From positions 1 to 64,000 of the forward strand of contig WTXG01000183.1 in assembly GCA_022496185.1 (NCBI GenBank): a stretch of 64,000 nucleotides of DNA. The letters are read 5' to 3'. The notes beneath the pieces were generated by a model that was not told the origin of the DNA, did not search any database, and saw nothing but the letters and a program-made list of their open reading frames with translations. Shown here one piece after another: positions 54,844 through 64,000 of this stretch. This DNA is from Multifurca ochricompacta. Taxonomy: Eukaryota > Basidiomycota > Agaricomycetes > Russulales > Russulaceae. Position 1 is the first letter of the stretch. Each line of letters opens with the position of its first letter. Both the position numbers and the translations under genes were made by a program.

Positions 54844-56517
54844 TCAGGCATGAAACTCCAAGATAAGGACCAGGGCAAAGATATCCCAGGTGGGTTCCCA
54901 CAAGTTGTCAGAGTCTGGGAATCCTTTCCACTTGACTAGGTAATGCAGTTTGCACCCTTGGCCTTTACATAGGGAGTCTAGAATTTGTTCCACTTCCCAT
55001 TCCGCTTCTCTGTCAACTAATTCAGGAGGGGGTCTTGGGAAGTTTTCCCCATGGAGGGACATTTCTTTGTAGGGAGTCAGAAGTCTGGCATGAAAGACCA
55101 GATGGATCCTCCATGTAGGTGGGAGCTCAAGTTTGTATGACACATCTGACAGCTTCCTTGTTATCTTGAAAGGTCCGTGACATCGGGGTGCTAGCTTGGC
55201 TGTGGGGTGTGACATGTGAATGTTCTTCCCATCCAACCATACAAAGTCATTGGTCTGATAAGGTGTGAACTTCAAGGGTCTTTCCAACAGGGTCTTTTGT
55301 GCCTTCAACAGATTCTCATTGGCCAATTTCCTAATCTCTTCCCATTGGCCAATACGTTGCGCAGCTGATGGCACATTCATGGGTTTGTCAGCCCAAGTGG
55401 TTTGCAGTGTCCATCCCATGATGAGTGCAAATGGGGGGGTTTTAGTGGTACCATTGGGCCATGAATTGTGTGTGAATTCTGCTGTTGCTAGCCAGTCAGC
55501 CCAGTCATCTTGTCATCCATTACACCAGAACTGAAGATATTGTTCCAACCATTGGTTTGTCCTTTCCAACTGTCCATCAGTCTGTGGGTGATAGGCTGTC
55601 GAGATATTCTGGGTTACATCCAGGGTTTTGCAGAGGGCTCAGGCAAATGCTGAAGTAAAGTGTGGATCATGGTCCAAGATGATCTTTTCAGGGAGTCCAT
55701 AATGTCTGTAGATGTGATCCAGGTAAAGTTTGGCCACTCCTTCTGCTGTAATGGACTCGTTGCAGGGTATGAATAGTGCTGCTTTGGAGCAGTCATGGTT
55801 GGTGATGGTCAAGATGGAATCACAGCCTCTAGAGGTTGGCAGTTTGACAATGAAGTCCATGGCAATAGTCTGGAATGGGAGTGAGGTTGTTGGAGTGATT
55901 GGGGATATTGCTGGTGAGTGTGGATGTGTGTTTACTTTGTTGGCTTGACAATCCACACATCCTTTCACATAGTTCTCTACATCCTTCTTCATGTTTGGCC
56001 ACCAGTAGTCTTGTTTGGTGAGGGCATATGTGTTAGCAATGCCAGGGTGGCCTGCAGAAGGGAGATCATGGTGAAAATGGATCACCCCCCTCTTAATGTT
56101 GTCGCCACCAGTGACAACAAGATGATCCTCATCCTTCCACCAAAGGCCGTCAATCTTTTTCAGACTGTGTGTGTCTGCCCATGATTGGCATAGCTGCTGG
56201 TTCATGTTTTGTGACACTTGGGCCCACAAGTCCATGTCATGAAGGCTGACAACTGCAGTCTTTGCAAATACTTCTTCAGGGAGTATGACAATGTCATTGT
56301 TGTCATCCCCACCATTATCCAAGTCTGGCCATTGTGACAGAGCATCTGCACATGCATTGCAACTCCCAGCAATGTGCTTTAGTACAAAGTTATATTCTTC
56401 CAGCTCCAGCACTTCTCGTGCTACTTGCCAGCTGATTTTGTGCAGTTCTTTCCAGTACAACAGATTGGAGTGGTCTGTGTGGATGATGGTCTTGTGAGGG
56501 GTTCCTGCTAGGTACGG
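54844..56517 (-). pseudogene. Gypsy-F integrase and chromodomain
   Basis: The sense includes VLELEEYNFVLKHIAGSCN, the zinc domain (HFHHDLPSAGHPGIAN ... GCVDCQANK), DDE residues (AMDFIVKLPT, ILDHDPHFTS where sisters have SDRDP, and Glu in [10 protein letters not shown]) and the C-terminal VWLDGKNIHMSHPTAKLAPR. The chromodomain is EWEVEQILDSLCKGQG ... LHYLVKWKGFPDSDNLWEP. Stops near 55515 and 55640 and at the QHW junction break it. Confidence 0.88.
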
Positions 56518-57391
56518 TCACCAATGGTGCAAGGCTTTCATGATGGCTAACAATTCCCTGTCCCAGATGTCATAGTTTCGTTTGGCTGAGGAGAAGGTTT
56601 TGGAATAAAAGGCTACTGGGTGGAGGATTCCCATGGCATCTCTTTGATTTAACACTGCTCCATTGGCAAAGTGAGATGCATCAACTTCAAGTTTGAATGG
56701 CTTCTCTAAGTCCGGTTGTAAAAGGACAGGTTCAGATCTGACAATGTCTTGGATTTGCTCAAAGCTTGTTGTTGGTCGGTCCCCCAATGCCAGGGTATGT
56801 CTTTCTTTAATAGCCCATTCAGGGGCTGAGAAATACCCAAGAATCCCTGTATGAATCATCGATAGAAGTTGCAGAATCCTATGAAGGAGCACACATCTTT
56901 ATGCATGTGGGGACAGGCCATTCTTGAATTCCTTGTACTTTTATTGGGTCCATTCACACTCATCCTTCTTTGAGGATGACTCCTAGGTACTCAATGCTCT
57001 TTTGTTCAAAGGAGCATTTGGTGGGTTTGAGATACAGATCATGCTCATGTAATATGTCCAGTACCTGGTGTACCCACTCCTGATGATGGCCTATGTTATC
57101 TGTAGTTGCCACCAGAATGTCATCCATGTAAACCACCACTTCGCCAGTAAGGATGAGGTCATGGAAGATGTGGTTCATCATGGACTGGAATGTAGCAGGT
57201 GAATTTGTAAGGCTGAAGAACATGACATTTGGTTCAAATAAGCCTTGATTTGTCTTAAAGGCTGCTTTACCCTGGTCTCCTTCCTTTATCCTAACATTGT
57301 TATACCCCCAGTGTACATCCATTTTCAAGAAGAGTGATTTATTCCTCATGGTGTTGATGAGCTCAGAAATGAGAGGCAGTGGGTAGGTGTT
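56518..57391 (-). pseudogene. Gypsy-F reverse transcriptase (C-terminal part) and RNase H start
   Basis: This holds [43 protein letters not shown] and intact YMDDILVAT (about 57105-57132). A break near 56960-56890 follows, then RNase H LEVDASHFANGAVLNQ. It is separated from the RT N-terminus by two solo LTRs. The junction reads INAYTVKNTYPLPL once they and their duplications are removed. Confidence 0.88.
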
Positions 57392-57994
57392 TGTTACACT
57401 CAGAGGGGCGTATGCAGTTGGGTGCGGGTGGCTAGGTCACAGAGACAAGGTTGGGACGATCTTGGGTTGATGCGGAAGACAATAAGTCCGATGCAGGGTC
57501 TACCAGAGTCACAGGCTCAGTGTACAAGTCACAGAGGACGAGTACCAAAGGGATGAGTTCGGGTGGTGAGACGCAAGGAAGGAAGTTAAAGGTCCACAAG
57601 GCTACTGATTGTCACAGGAGCTCAAGATGGGGAACATCTGAGCGAGACTAGCTAGGGTATATATACATGCTGGTACTAGCTTAGTCATCCATTCTTATCA
57701 GTCTTATCTAGACGCTTGTGGTTCTGGACGTGTGACTATGGAACCTTCCATCAGAACCAGTGCCACCGTCTTCCCACGTCAACTAAGGTTCAGGGTCCTT
57801 CTGTACACGAGGCATCAAACCTTACTGTCACATGATCTGCTTCTGTACCTCATGCCGTATCTGTCTTCTGGACTTCGGCATGGGACATCATGACTAAGCC
57901 GGCGATGTCCTTGCGGACCCCGCGCGGCTACTGTCACTGCTTGTGTGTCCCCCATGTCTTGCCGTCTGTCGGGTACGCTGGGTAGGTCGTAACA
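57392..57994. repeat. Solo LTR9 inside Gypsy-F RT
   Basis: This 603-bp unit begins TGTTACACTC and ends GTCGTAACA, flanked by GTGTT (57387-57391, 57995-57999). It is much richer in CpG than the surrounding F sequence, which suggests a young insertion or a less methylated family. A TATATATA at about 57657-57664 may belong to a minus-strand promoter. No other copy is in the window. Confidence 0.92.
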
Positions 57995-58004
57995 GTGTTC
58001 TTCA

Positions 58005-58510
58005 TGTTGAACACAGAAGATGTTTGGTGATGCTTCAGGCATCAGGTGATTAGATTAGCTACTTTGTAGATTAGATTAGATACCGGAGTTTCGGACTTTT
58101 TACATTATCATTATTACTTTCTTTCTTACACTCCGCAGTAGCTGACTGATGCACCATGTAACATGTGATTTCTGTATTAGCCAATGGCCTTTATCCCTCT
58201 TGTTTATTGTTTGGACTTTGTCTGGCACTTGTGGACTTATTCCCAGTGCACAGACCATCCCTTGGATTGTATATAAGGGTGTCTGTTTCATCTCTTACAC
58301 TTCAGAGTTTTCTTCACCTCTGAAGTGTAAGTCCTATCTCTCTTACTTACTACCTTACCTTTGACTAACCATCTCCTGTAGATAACTTGTCTTTCTAGGT
58401 GTGTAGTATAGTATAATAGAGTTTTCTTCACCTCTGAAGTATAACTTGTCTTTCTAGCTTAAACTGCTAACTCTTACAGTCAGTATGCTGCACCTCATGC
58501 CTGTTTGACA
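58005..58510 (+). repeat. Solo LTR8b, relative of the Copia-I LTR
   Basis: This 506-bp unit starts TGTTGAACACAG and ends CTGTTTGACA, flanked by CTTCA (58000-58004, 58511-58515). It shares scattered blocks with LTR8 in the plus sense (TGCTTCAGGCATC, GAGTTTCGGACTTTTTA, GCCAATGGCCTTT, CATGCCTGTTT). A 14-bp perfect inverted repeat (CTTACACTTCAGAG / CTCTGAAGTGTAAG) lies near 58294-58331. Confidence 0.94.
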
Positions 58511-59431
58511 CTTCACAGTGTAGGCATTGATTTGATGATAATCTTGGACAGGTCTGAGTTTGCCATCCTTCTTTTTGATGAAGAAGAAGGGGGAGGCATA
58601 TTGTGACTTGGATGGTCAGATGTATCCCTTTGCCAACTGTTCTTCAAGGAAGGCGGTAAGCACAACTTGTTCCTGCTGAGACAGGGGATAAATTTTGCAA
58701 TCTATTGCAGCAGGTGCATCTGGTACAAAGTCAATAGTGTGATCCCAGGGGTGTGTGGGCAGGAATCACTGTGACTCTTCTTTGGAAAATACCTTCCAGT
58801 GTTGGTGATAAGCTTCTGGTACCACCTCCTCAAACATCCTTTCAATTTGTCCTTGTACTGCCTTCTGTGCTAGCTCTGATGCCTTGGTAACATAGCATTG
58901 ACCAGGATCTTCTGTTACTAGTTCCTTTTCCCCACTCATCCCTTGTACTGCTGAGTGTCGGATGATATAGTCATACCCAAGAGACATGATGATGGTTGGG
59001 TAGGAGTCTTTATCCATAGTGGCATCTGCCCAGTTGATCTTTGGCTCGAAAGCTGCTAGCCATGGGTACCTGAGAATGAGGTCTTCATCGCCTAAATTTG
59101 TAATAAGGAAACAGATGACCTTTGTTGCTTCCCCCACTTGGACTTTTAGGTCGGTGTAGTGGGTAATCTTTCCTGCACAGTTGGCAGTTCCATCAATATT
59201 CCAGATATTTTTCTCTTGAGGGAGTGCCAGCATCCCTAAGCCCATCGTTTTCACCATTTGTGGGTTAATGAAGTTGTCGGTGGCTCCTGAATCCACCAAG
59301 ATATCGCAGTTGGCTGTCCTCTGTGTAGTCTCAAAATGTACTGGTATTTTCAATGATTTGAAGCAACTAGTGTACACAGATGTAACATGGAGTGCTCATG
59401 CCCAGGCTGATGGGTTTGAGCCTATCAAAAA
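58511..59431 (-). pseudogene. Gypsy-F protease and RT N-terminus
   Basis: From the frameshift site (T5 at 59427-59431) the sense gives HVTSVYTSCFKSLKIPVHFE, protease ILVDSGATDNFINPQ and ILRYPWLAAF (usual LGYPW). A linker ends at YHQHWKVFSKEESQ, and RT starts with [20 protein letters not shown] and [10 protein letters not shown] stop after EESQ near 58766 and one near 58620 are visible. Confidence 0.86.
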
Positions 59432-60931
59432 TCCTTCTTCACAAATGCCTTCTCTACCAAGATGGCACATACTTCCTTGCTTTCCTTCATCATATTAGCC
59501 CATATGTCCTGGGCTTTCTCTTCTTTGGTTCACTTGTCTACAGCAGGTGGGTTGTTCTGGATGGGGGTAACAGGTGTTGTCATTGCTTCAGCAGCATGTG
59601 CTCCTTTCTTGGGACAGTCTTGAGACATATGCCCTTGTGCTTTGCAGTGAAAGCATTGCCCTTCCTTCATTAATGTCTGTCGCTCATCTTCTGTGAGCGC
59701 GGCCCTGGCCTTGGTTCTGTCTGCAGAGGTGTCCATAGCATTTTGATCCCTCTGTGTGTGGTGCATAGGTTTGACCCCGAAGGCTGTCTTCCACTGGTCT
59801 CGAGTTTTCCCTTTCTTTGTGTCAAGTCCAAAATGTGTTTGGAAATTGAGATAATCTTGCTGCTGTCAGCAAGCAGCATTGACCCATCCATCCCAGTCCT
59901 GGGAATGATGGAACTGGATGACATTCTTGACCAATGGATTAGGTAGTCCTTGGGAGAAGAGGTCCAGTGTCACCTCCTCATCTGTGTCATATCCTGCTCT
60001 ATTGGCCAGGCTTCTAAATTTTGCCACATAGGCATCCAAATCCCCTTTCTCCATCTTCAGGGATTTCAATTCATGAGCAGCCTTTTGTTTGGCCTGCCCA
60101 TCCATAAAGGCATCCTTGAACCATTGGGCAATAGTCTCCCAGAGGCCTTCACTAGTGGTACATCACCCACTTTCAATTTGTTCATTGAGCAATTCCAGCT
60201 GCTCCATTGTCCAGTCATCCACTGCATCTCCTTGGATAAGAGACAGGAAGAGATTGGCACATTGGAAAGGGTTGATTATCTGGGGGACATCATGGTTGAA
60301 GTTTTTAAATGTTGTAAATTCCAACATGAACTTCTTGCTCTGTGAACGATCCCCTGTGAACATCTGAGGTAGCACCCCTGACAGACGTCCTGAGGGGGGG
60401 GATGTTTGGTGGTGTGACTGGCGGGGCTGGAGGGGCTGGGTCTGGGAGCTGGGTGGCGATGGTTGACATGTTTTGATAAAATGGGGTGACTGTATCAGTA
60501 GATTGTATGGAGATCTGGGGAGTTGTCAAAGCAGGGGCTCTGAACATGACAACTGTGGGTGCAACTGGGGATGTAGTCGACGCTAATACCAGTGCTTCTT
60601 CGCTATGTTCTTCTATGTACTCTTTTGGTTCAGAGTCCATGACAATGGCCAGGGGATTTTCTTTCCATGGTCCTAGTCCAAATTCAGGTGGGGCAGGTCC
60701 TGTAGTGACCTGAGAGTGTCAGCTATCCAAGTATCAGATTCGATACCAAACTCTTTTTTCGTCATTGTATTCTATTGGTTGGTATCTTCTGTCATAATAG
60801 ACATAGTATCCAAACTTGGATTTAAAGTCTTTCCAGGTGGCAGAGCCAAGTACTTGTTGTGAAAGGTTATTCTCATCTCTGCGTTCAATGAGTTCTTCTC
60901 TGAAGAGGGTCTGACTGCAACTGGAAGCCAC
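59425..60931 (-). pseudogene. Gypsy-F gag
   Basis: The leader frame opens at a GTG (60931-60929): ASSCSQTLFREELIERRDEN, then FGYYVYYDRRYQPIEYNDEK. The linker (TTGPAPPEFGLGPWKENP) and core (SQSKKFMLEFTTFKNFNHD, WTMEQLELLNEQ, LKSLKMEKGDLDAYVAKF) follow. The knuckle is CFHCKAQGHMSQDC. A run of eight Gs near 60395 marks a frameshift in the linker, and stops occur near 60735 and 60165. It ends at the conserved GAT-TTT-TGA. Confidence 0.86.
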
Positions 60932-60937
60932 TGTGAG

Positions 60938-60950
60938 AGACTTGACTTGA
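60938..60950 (-). other. Gypsy-F primer-binding site (self-priming type)
   Basis: On the minus strand TCAAGTCAAGTCT follows the LTR. AAGTCAAGTCT is the exact complement of AGACTTGACTT in the same LTR (61173-61183, minus). Gypsy-C has the alternative pair, so both partners differ between copies while complementarity is kept. Confidence 0.75.
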
Positions 60951-61527
60951 TGTTATGTCTGGTGTGGGACATTCCACACAACTTGTGTGACAGCATTGTA
61001 CATGTATTCAGGTAAGAAACCAATAAGGCTTCTTGGAGTTAACAGGGATGAGTCAAAGTCAAAGGGGCTGTTCCCTAAGACTCTGTTGAGTGGAAGAGTG
61101 CTGAAAGCACTGAGATGGACAAGTCAAGGATTCAAAGGGGATGTCTGGAAGACAAGCACCGATGTATTCAATAAGTCAAGTCTGGAGTCTACAAGGTAGA
61201 TACAGCGGGCTTATATACATAATCAGGTGGGCGTCTATGAGATAAGAGTCACAGAGTCAAGTGGGCCCAAATATACAGAAGCAGAGGGCATAAAGCCTGG
61301 CTTCTGATAGGGAATTAAGTAAGTGTCCAGTCACAAAGATAAGAGATAAGAAGACAATCATAAGCAAAGCGAAGTAAACAAGTACAAAGGCAATCATGGG
61401 GAAGGAAGCAAGGCATGTGATGGGTCCCAGGAAGGAGATGTAATCATGAAGTGTAGCATAGGGGGGAGGGCAGGGTTGTCGTTGGGGATAGTGAAGAAAA
61501 GAGGGTCACTAGGCAAGGGTCATAACA
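60951..61527 (-). repeat. Gypsy-F 5' LTR (LTR2)
   Basis: 577 bp. A minus-strand TATA box (ATGTATATAAG) lies near 61211-61221, with the inferred start at 61173-61183 (minus). Confidence 0.95.
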
Positions 61528-61702
61528 TGCAGAGTTCTATGTCACAAATATAGGGGATCATGACATTATCCTAGGAACTGACTGGCTGCATTGCCACAAT
61601 CCAGAAGTAGACTGGAAGAATGATACCTTGACCTTGAAACACTGCCCAACATCCTGTACCCTCACCATGACCCCTCTGAACCTTGCTTCAGCACATCCCT
61701 TC
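61528..61702 (+). pseudogene. Gypsy-D protease, 3' part
   Basis: Joined to 44825 the frame reads HEELAEFYVTNIGDHDIILG and TDWLHCHNPEVDWKND, the second half of a retropepsin-like protease with the ILGTDWL motif. LTR3c cuts it after ASAHPF. The rest of D pol is beyond the window. Confidence 0.85.
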
Positions 61703-62209
61703 TGTTACAACTCACTGTCAACTGCCAGGACAGTGGGTTGTATGCAAAGGGGAAGGATTTGGAAGTGGGCAAAAGATGAGAGTGAGAGTGAAAGTGCAGG
61801 GAGATGAAGCGAACAGCTCAAAGGCAAGGGGTGAGAAGCCTTCCACAAGATGGGGCTAATCTCCTAGGTAATCAGGAACCAGATCACAAGTGGACAGTCT
61901 GGAGCTGTCCATTCTATTCCCAAAGGGTTTATATACATAATTACAACTGGGACTTTGGTCTGTGCACTACTTTAGGGGAGGTTAACTTTGCTTTAACTCC
62001 CTACTGATCCACCAATGAGAATAGCCCCACTTTTGGGCTTAGAAATCCACAGTCCACAGTCCACAGTTTGTGGACTGCTGTTTAGGCATTGTGGAGTTCT
62101 GTTAGTACTCTTCCTACAGGTCTCCAATTTGGCAGGAGTCTGGCCCTGGTCTGGACTGGCCCTTCTCTGGTCTTAATCTAGGGTTATCTTTGTTTCTGAG
62201 GGTTCTGCA
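61703..62209 (+). repeat. LTR3c, truncated by a further insertion
   Basis: It matches the first 507 bases of LTR3a and breaks off at GGTTCTGCA, where an unrelated TGTTGAGCTGG begins. CCTTC (61698-61702) would be its target duplication; the other end is not in the window. Whether it is a solo LTR or the start of a full element cannot be told. Confidence 0.88.
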
Positions 62210-62506
62210 TGTTGAGCTGGTAATGGATCAGAGTTGGCCAGACTGGATCAGAGGTGACCAGAGTTGCTGGTACAAGATGGAGTTAAGTGGACATTGTAAT
62301 ATACCTACTGACATTCCACTTGTTTACTATGATTACTTATGATTAAAGATACAATCCTTTATGACCATAGCACAGCACACTCTTTACAGTATTTAAGGAC
62401 ATTATTTCTGTGTTGTACACTTCAGTTTTGACCTTTCACAAACTGATGTGAGTATTTACTTAGATTATCTTTACCACATGTATAGCTAACATTACTCACA
62501 TAGTTA
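62210..62506 (+). repeat. LTR-like end of an unidentified element (G)
   Basis: The sequence begins TGTTGAGCTGG exactly where LTR3c is broken and has a TATTTAAGG at about 62391-62399. It may be an LTR whose partner lies beyond the window, with CTGCA (62205-62209) as the duplication. Only position and the TG start support this. Confidence 0.4.
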
Positions 62507-63419
62507 CAGTAACCCACAAAACTGTTCCAATGTTTGGCCATCCTGAAGAGATTGACCTACCACACAATGAGAATAATTTCCAAAATTAGTAGAAATTGGT
62601 AGAGGATAGTGTAGCATCTAAGCTTCAATTAAAGCCTATAATAATGTCAATTGGGTCAGTGGTTCATGATATATAAAATGTTTTGTGAGGCATTATCATT
62701 GGAACAGTTTTGTGGCTGACATGTGAGATGACAAAACCAGTATCTGGTGGTCATGCAAATGCATTGACAGTCATGTGACAATGTTTAATAAGTTAAACAT
62801 ACACCAAATAATCATTAACAAACTTGCTTCTTACCATGCATGCCCTCTCTGCTGCCAAAAGGACTCACATCATCTCCCTCCTCACTTCAGGCAAATCTGC
62901 CCATGAAGTGTCAACTATGACTGGCCATGGCACTGTTACCATCTCCAGATGTGTCATAATACTGCCCTTACCATCCCAAGTCAAATGGAGGGAGACCAAG
63001 GAGGCTGACAGAGAGAAATGCTCAGCATGCTGTTTGCCTTATCTCCTCTGGCAGGGCAGACACAGATGTGGAAGTGACTAGAGCACTTCAGAAGTTGTTA
63101 ATGGGTTCCTCTATCAACATACAATGCCTGTCCATCCTCCCATCAAATTTTCAAGCCATACCTGGCCCCTCCCATATCATACACCCCCATTCCATCATAA
63201 GTGCAATAGGCCACAAAACCATTCTAATGACATTGCTACACAAAACATTTTATATATCATGCACCACTGACTCAATTGACATTAGTATAGGCTCTAATTG
63301 AAGCTTAGATGCTACACTATCATCTATCAATTTCTACTAATTTTGGAAATTAGTCTCATTGTGTGGTAGGTCAATCTCTTCAGGATGGCCAAACATTGGA
63401 ATGGTTTTGTGGGTTACTG
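62507..63419. mobile_element. Non-autonomous Tc1/mariner-like element with long inverted ends
   Basis: It lies between TA dinucleotides (62505-62506, 63420-63421). Left (62507-~62722) and right (63200-63419) ends are inverted repeats of about 215 bp, both starting CAGTAACCCACAAAAC from outside. Each arm also has its own inverted tips (CCACAAAACxxTTCxAATG), so each arm alone looks like a small MITE. The centre holds only the N-terminal helix-turn-helix part of a transposase. The DDE catalytic domain is absent. Confidence 0.75.
62824..63081 (+). pseudogene. Tc1-like transposase N-terminal fragment
   Basis: The frame gives MHALSAAKRTHIISLLTSGK and SAHEVSTMTGHGTVTISRCV, a paired-type helix-turn-helix that recognises transposon ends. 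In a shifted frame the next part reads SNGGRPRRLTERNAQHAV and SGRADTDVEVTRALQ, the AT-hook-like GRPR and second helix-turn-helix of Tc1 transposases. The sequence ends before any catalytic Asp. An inverted copy lies at about 63540-63800. Confidence 0.7.
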
Positions 63420-63421
63420 TA

Positions 63422-64000
63422 TGATGGAACAGGGGTGTATGATATGGGAGGGGCCAGGTATGGCTTGAAAATTTGATGGGAGGATGGACAGGCATTGTAT
63501 GTTGATAGAGGAACCCATTAACAACTTCTGAAGTGCTCTAGTCACTTCCACATCTGTGTCTGCCCTGCCAGAGGAGATAAGGCAAACAGCATGCTGAGCA
63601 TTTCTCTCTGTCAGCCTCCTTGGTCTCCCTCCATTTGACTTGGGATGGTAAGGGCAGTATTTATGACACATCTGGAGATGGTAACAGTGCCATGGCCAGT
63701 CATAGTTGACACTTCATGGGCAGATTTGCCTGAAGTGAGGAGGGAGATGATGTGAGTCCTTTTGGCAGCAGAGAGGGCATGCATGGTAAGAAGCAAGTGT
63801 TGTTAATGATTATTTGGTGTATGTTTAACTTATTAAACATTGTCACATGACTGTCAATGCATTTGCATGACCACCAGATACTGGTTTTGTCATCTCACAT
63901 GTCAGCCACAAAACTGTTCCAATGATAATGCCTCACAAAACATTTTATATATCATGAACCACTGACCCAATTGACATTATTATAGGCTTTAATTGAAGCT
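63422..64000. mobile_element. Inverted second copy of the Tc1-like element (cut by the window end)
   Basis: 63422-64000 is the reverse complement of 62621-63197 with few changes, including the same transposase fragment (minus strand, near 63796-63540). The two copies face each other around 63200-63419, so the region is a palindrome with arms of at least 577 bp. The outer end is beyond the window. Confidence 0.85.

Larger units (their letters stand above)
44826..61527 (-). mobile_element. Gypsy-F: family LTR2 chromovirus inserted in Gypsy-D protease
   Basis: LTRs of 577 bp each (5' LTR 60951-61527; 3' LTR split as 44826-44921 and 52449-52929) are flanked by TGCAG (44821-44825, 61528-61532). 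Removing it restores the D frame HEELAEFYVTNIGDHDIILG. Insertions within it are Gypsy-E in the 3' LTR, solo LTR3b, solo LTR9 and solo LTR8b. The coding order equals Gypsy-C. Confidence 0.97.

Noticed and set aside
1..64000. CRISPR array, rRNA or bacterial operon features
   Set aside because: All long repeats are LTRs or transposon ends; no regularly spaced short repeats or ribosomal sequence were noticed, and coding content is eukaryotic retrotransposon.

Overview
This window is a fungal transposable-element graveyard. I can assign nearly every base to a retrotransposon, a solo LTR or a DNA transposon, and I see no host gene in 64 kb. The element types suggest a mushroom-forming basidiomycete: Ty3/Gypsy chromoviruses with chromodomains and self-complementary primer sites, two Ty1/Copia lineages and a Tc1-like element with decay concentrated at CpG. 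This is an inference from element type; no host marker is present. Element names below (A-K, LTR1-LTR9) are mine.

The layout is two nested stacks. LEFT STACK: a degenerate Copia element B (+, 1-42298) is the outer host. It was hit in gag by Gypsy-A (728-9330, duplication AAGAT) and between protease and integrase by Gypsy-C (10538-38867, AAAGT). A carries two solo LTRs (LTR7 at 2419-2922, GCAGG; LTR3a at 4981-5554, CAACC). C was hit by Copia-I (-, 16047-22285, CAAGC) and Gypsy-J (-, 22549-37089, CCCAC). The 3' LTR of J was in turn split by Gypsy-K (-, 23057-30172, TAGAT), so nesting reaches four levels (B > C > J > K). RIGHT STACK: a gag-protease fragment of Gypsy-D (+) was split by Gypsy-F (-, 44826-61527, TGCAG). 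F carries Gypsy-E inside its 3' LTR (-, 44922-52443, ACAGG), solo LTR3b (53951-54525, CTCCA), and two solo LTRs ten bases apart in its RT gene (LTR9 57392-57994, GTGTT; LTR8b 58005-58510, CTTCA). D is cut again by a partial LTR3c, followed by an unidentified LTR-like end and a large palindrome of a Tc1-like element (62507-64000).

A and E belong to one Gypsy family (LTR1) and C and F to a related one (LTR2). Their coding order is gag (CCHC knuckle), a conserved candidate -1 frameshift site, protease, RT, RNase H, integrase, chromodomain, and then an unusual C-terminal extension with a conserved N-terminal block, a coiled coil, an array of zinc-knuckle-like Cys/His motifs and an acidic KEN-containing tail. 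J and K are a second clade. J has a separate ORF after pol, in the position where retroviruses have env, whose second half resembles the same extension by eye and which is preceded by a good 3' splice-site sequence. This extension/ORF3 module is my best candidate for an undescribed system.

Most copies are dead. In-frame stops are often TGA where a sister copy has Arg, and LTR pairs differ mainly by CG/TG/CA exchanges, consistent with decay of methylated CpG. Copia-I is the best preserved pol (one TGA between two long ORFs); the C extension ORF (37246-38244) is fully open. All similarities were judged by eye; no database search was run.
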